15,440 nt of DNA from an uncultured Selenomonadaceae bacterium. GTDB lineage: Bacteria; Bacillota; Negativicutes; Selenomonadales; Selenomonadaceae. The DNA lies in assembly GCA_902782705.1 (NCBI GenBank), contig CACZOL010000064.1, positions 1 to 15,440 on the forward strand, in the 5' to 3' direction. Position numbers and translations under genes: made by a program. Below, in pieces: positions 14,837 through 15,440 of this stretch; positions within the stretch are counted from its first letter, which is position 1, and every line of letters begins with the position of its first letter. The notes under the pieces are model-generated. The model ran no database searches, had not been told where the DNA came from, and worked only from the letters and a program-made list of their open reading frames with translations.

Positions 14837-14857
14837 CTATGCCCTCTTGCGCTTTTT
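14822..14857 (+). terminator. Internal terminator/attenuator in the flagellin leader
   Basis: AAGCGCAAG (14822-14830) pairs with CTTGCGCTT (14846-14854), and GGG with CCC inside, around an 8-nt loop with one bulged T. The T-run 14853-14857 follows at once. It sits between the promoter and the flagellin gene, so it should reduce read-through unless prevented. Confidence 0.8.
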
Positions 14858-14883
14858 GTTTCTGTTCCATGGGAGTTGGTTCT

Positions 14884-14910
14884 ATGACCGAAGGCGAGAC
14901 AATAAGATAA
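14884..14910 (+). CDS. Candidate 8-residue leader peptide
   Basis: ATG to TAA encodes MTEGETIR, with GGGAG (14871-14875) eight nt upstream. The ribosome-binding and start region GGAGTTGG, then TTC, then TATGAC nearly copies that of the 14-codon frame upstream. This is the only reason to believe it, as the frame itself is very short. Confidence 0.3.
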   Translation: MTEGETIR

Positions 14911-15001
14911 GCAAAAATCAAATGCAAGGATGTATCGTTTGTTAGGATTCCCAGAAAACTCTCGGGAAGAAGCGTCGGGGCCTGGAGAAAAAATCATTGT
15001 G

Positions 15002-15128
15002 CAGATGGCGCAGGATAAATTTTCGTGTGCGAGGCGGAGGAGCGAAGGCGTAGCCAGAGCGCTACGTCGAGCGACGACAACAAAGCACGCGGAAATTTAA
15101 GCAAGCCAGATGTGCAAGGAATTTTTCG
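15002..15128. repeat. Imperfect direct repeats flanking element B
   Basis: CAGATG, then GCA, GGA and ATTTTCG occur in the same order at 15002-15025 and at 15107-15128, with 1-3 nt differences in spacing. They bracket the inverted-repeat element. They may mark an old insertion or duplication; they are imperfect, so not a fresh target-site duplication. Confidence 0.45.
15017..15098 (+). repeat. Inverted-repeat element B upstream of flagellin
   Basis: The outer arms AAATTTTCGTGTGC (15017-15030) and GCACGCGGAAATTT (15085-15098) pair over 14 positions with two G-T wobbles. The inner stem GGCGTAGC (15047-15054) pairs with GCTACGTC (15061-15068) with one wobble. Between them lies a purine-rich GAGGCGGAGGAGCGAAGG. 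The core GCGAAG(G/C)CG(T/C)AGC followed by CTACGTC is shared with element A. A 56-codon frame (14930-15100) runs through it but lacks a ribosome-binding site. Confidence 0.65.
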
Positions 15129-15159
15129 GAAGTCCCCGACATGAAAGGATTGATGAACC

Positions 15160-15440
15160 ATGACCATGAAGGTCAAAAACAACATGCCGGCAATGAACGC
15201 GCTGAACCAGCTCGACCGGAACCACTCCGACCTCACGAAACAACTCCAGAAACTGTCCTCAGGCATGAATATCAACAGCGCCAAGGACGATCCTTCCGCC
15301 TACGCGATCAGCGAGCGTATGCGGACCATGATCCGCGGCCTCGACCAGGACCTGAAGAACACGCAGAACGCCCGCGCGCTGATGAATACCGCCGAGGGCG
15401 CCGTGCAGAGCACCTTGGACATCTTGAAGACGTTCAAGGA
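15160..15440 (+). CDS. Flagellin, N-terminal part (3' end beyond window)
   Basis: Structural subunit of the flagellar filament, exported by the flagellar type III system. Only the first 93 residues are present. They show the conserved D0/D1 pattern: NNMPAMNALNQLDRN, then LQKLSSGMNINSAKDDPSAYAISERMR and GLDQDLKNTQNARALMNTAEGAV. This matches flagellin consensus (LxxLSSGxxINxAxDDxAGxAISxRM), with PSAYAISERM in place of AAGLAIS. The ATG at 15160 follows AAAGGA by ten nt; a second ATG at 15166 is too far from it. The gene is preceded by a long leader with attenuator-like features. It could be a flagellin paralogue or a hook-associated FlgL-like protein, but the DDPSAYAIS segment and the leader favour flagellin. 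Confidence 0.92.
   Translation, partial: MTMKVKNNMPAMNALNQLDRNHSDLTKQLQKLSSGMNINSAKDDPSAYAISERMRTMIRGLDQDLKNTQNARALMNTAEGAVQSTLDILKTFK

Larger units (their letters stand above)
14732..15159 (+). promoter_or_regulatory. Long flagellin mRNA leader
   Basis: This stretch between dnaB and the flagellin gene holds no ordinary gene. In order it contains a CTCC-AAAA-GGAG hairpin at 14771-14782 over the first ribosome-binding site, a 14-codon frame, a terminator, an 8-codon frame, a CsrA-like site (14922-14933), a small TTCCC/GGGAA hairpin (14948-14968), inverted-repeat element B, a CCCCGAC (15134-15140) that can pair with GTCGGGG (14974-14980), and the flagellin ribosome-binding site. Many GGA triplets are present. 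That one long transcript spans it all is inferred from the position of the promoter. Confidence 0.55.

Noticed and set aside
14930..15100. 56-codon plus-strand frame ending in element B
   Set aside because: No ribosome-binding site at a proper distance (AAGG touches the ATG), and half of it is the inverted-repeat element. It is better seen as a repeat that happens to be open; such repeats are often misannotated as small proteins.
15080..15160. Sigma-28 promoter directly before flagellin
   Set aside because: No TAAA-type -35 with a CCGATA-type -10 at 15 nt could be found; the sigma-A promoter at 14696 is much better.
14752..15284. Two minus-strand frames across the flagellin leader and the flagellin 5' end
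   Set aside because: They cross an intrinsic terminator, element B and the flagellin coding region, and have no ribosome-binding sites or motifs.
1..15440. CRISPR arrays, tRNA/rRNA genes, transposases, prophage genes
   Set aside because: None seen. Nearly all sequence is assigned to conserved genes or short regulatory gaps.

Overview
The window looks like a chromosomal segment of a flagellated, low-GC-phylum (Firmicutes) bacterium with unusually G+C-rich coding sequence, most likely a member of the Negativicutes such as a Selenomonas relative. This rests on the core order yybS-like gene, gdpP, rplI, lonC, dnaB, on strong Shine-Dalgarno sequences (several GGGGG or GGAGG), on sigma-A promoters with TATAAT boxes, and on a flagellin gene downstream. 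The genus is an inference; no rRNA or outer-membrane gene is present to fix it.

Layout: (1) 1-2139, minus strand: an OmpR/PhoB-type response regulator and its sensor histidine kinase, overlapping, with the kinase cut by the window start. (2) 2140-2284: a short divergent control region with a 7-4-7 direct repeat. (3) 2285-4507, plus: uracil-DNA glycosylase, then a promoter driving a membrane-anchored M23/LytM-type peptidase gene and a bactofilin gene, ended by a strong terminator. (4) 4671-5297, minus: a GNAT acetyltransferase with a long structured 5' leader that could hide or expose its ribosome-binding site. (5) 5502-6889, plus: serS with a textbook promoter and terminator. (6) 6987-7655, plus: a class II aldolase-family enzyme. 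(7) 7676-14673, plus: an operon starting at a triple extended -10 array and carrying a yybS-like membrane protein, the c-di-AMP phosphodiesterase GdpP, ribosomal protein L9, a LonC-type protease and the replicative helicase DnaB, with very tight spacing and an overlap at lonC/dnaB. (8) 14696-15440, plus: a TTGACA/TATAAT promoter, a leader of about 430 nt, and the 5' end of a flagellin gene.

The genes form three functional themes: envelope shape and sensing (two-component system, M23 peptidase, bactofilin), housekeeping information processing (ung, serS, rplI, dnaB), and second messenger/proteostasis control (gdpP, lonC).

The most interesting material lies between genes. The acetyltransferase leader has three mutually competing G/C-rich segments, in the manner of a translational riboswitch, and matches no class I recognise. 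The flagellin leader contains a 14-codon reading frame running into an intrinsic terminator, a second 8-codon frame with a duplicated start region, a close match to the CsrA consensus, and an inverted-repeat element. That element shares a core with a second element upstream of the yybS-like gene, which suggests a dispersed repeat family in this genome. All structures were read by eye and were not computed.
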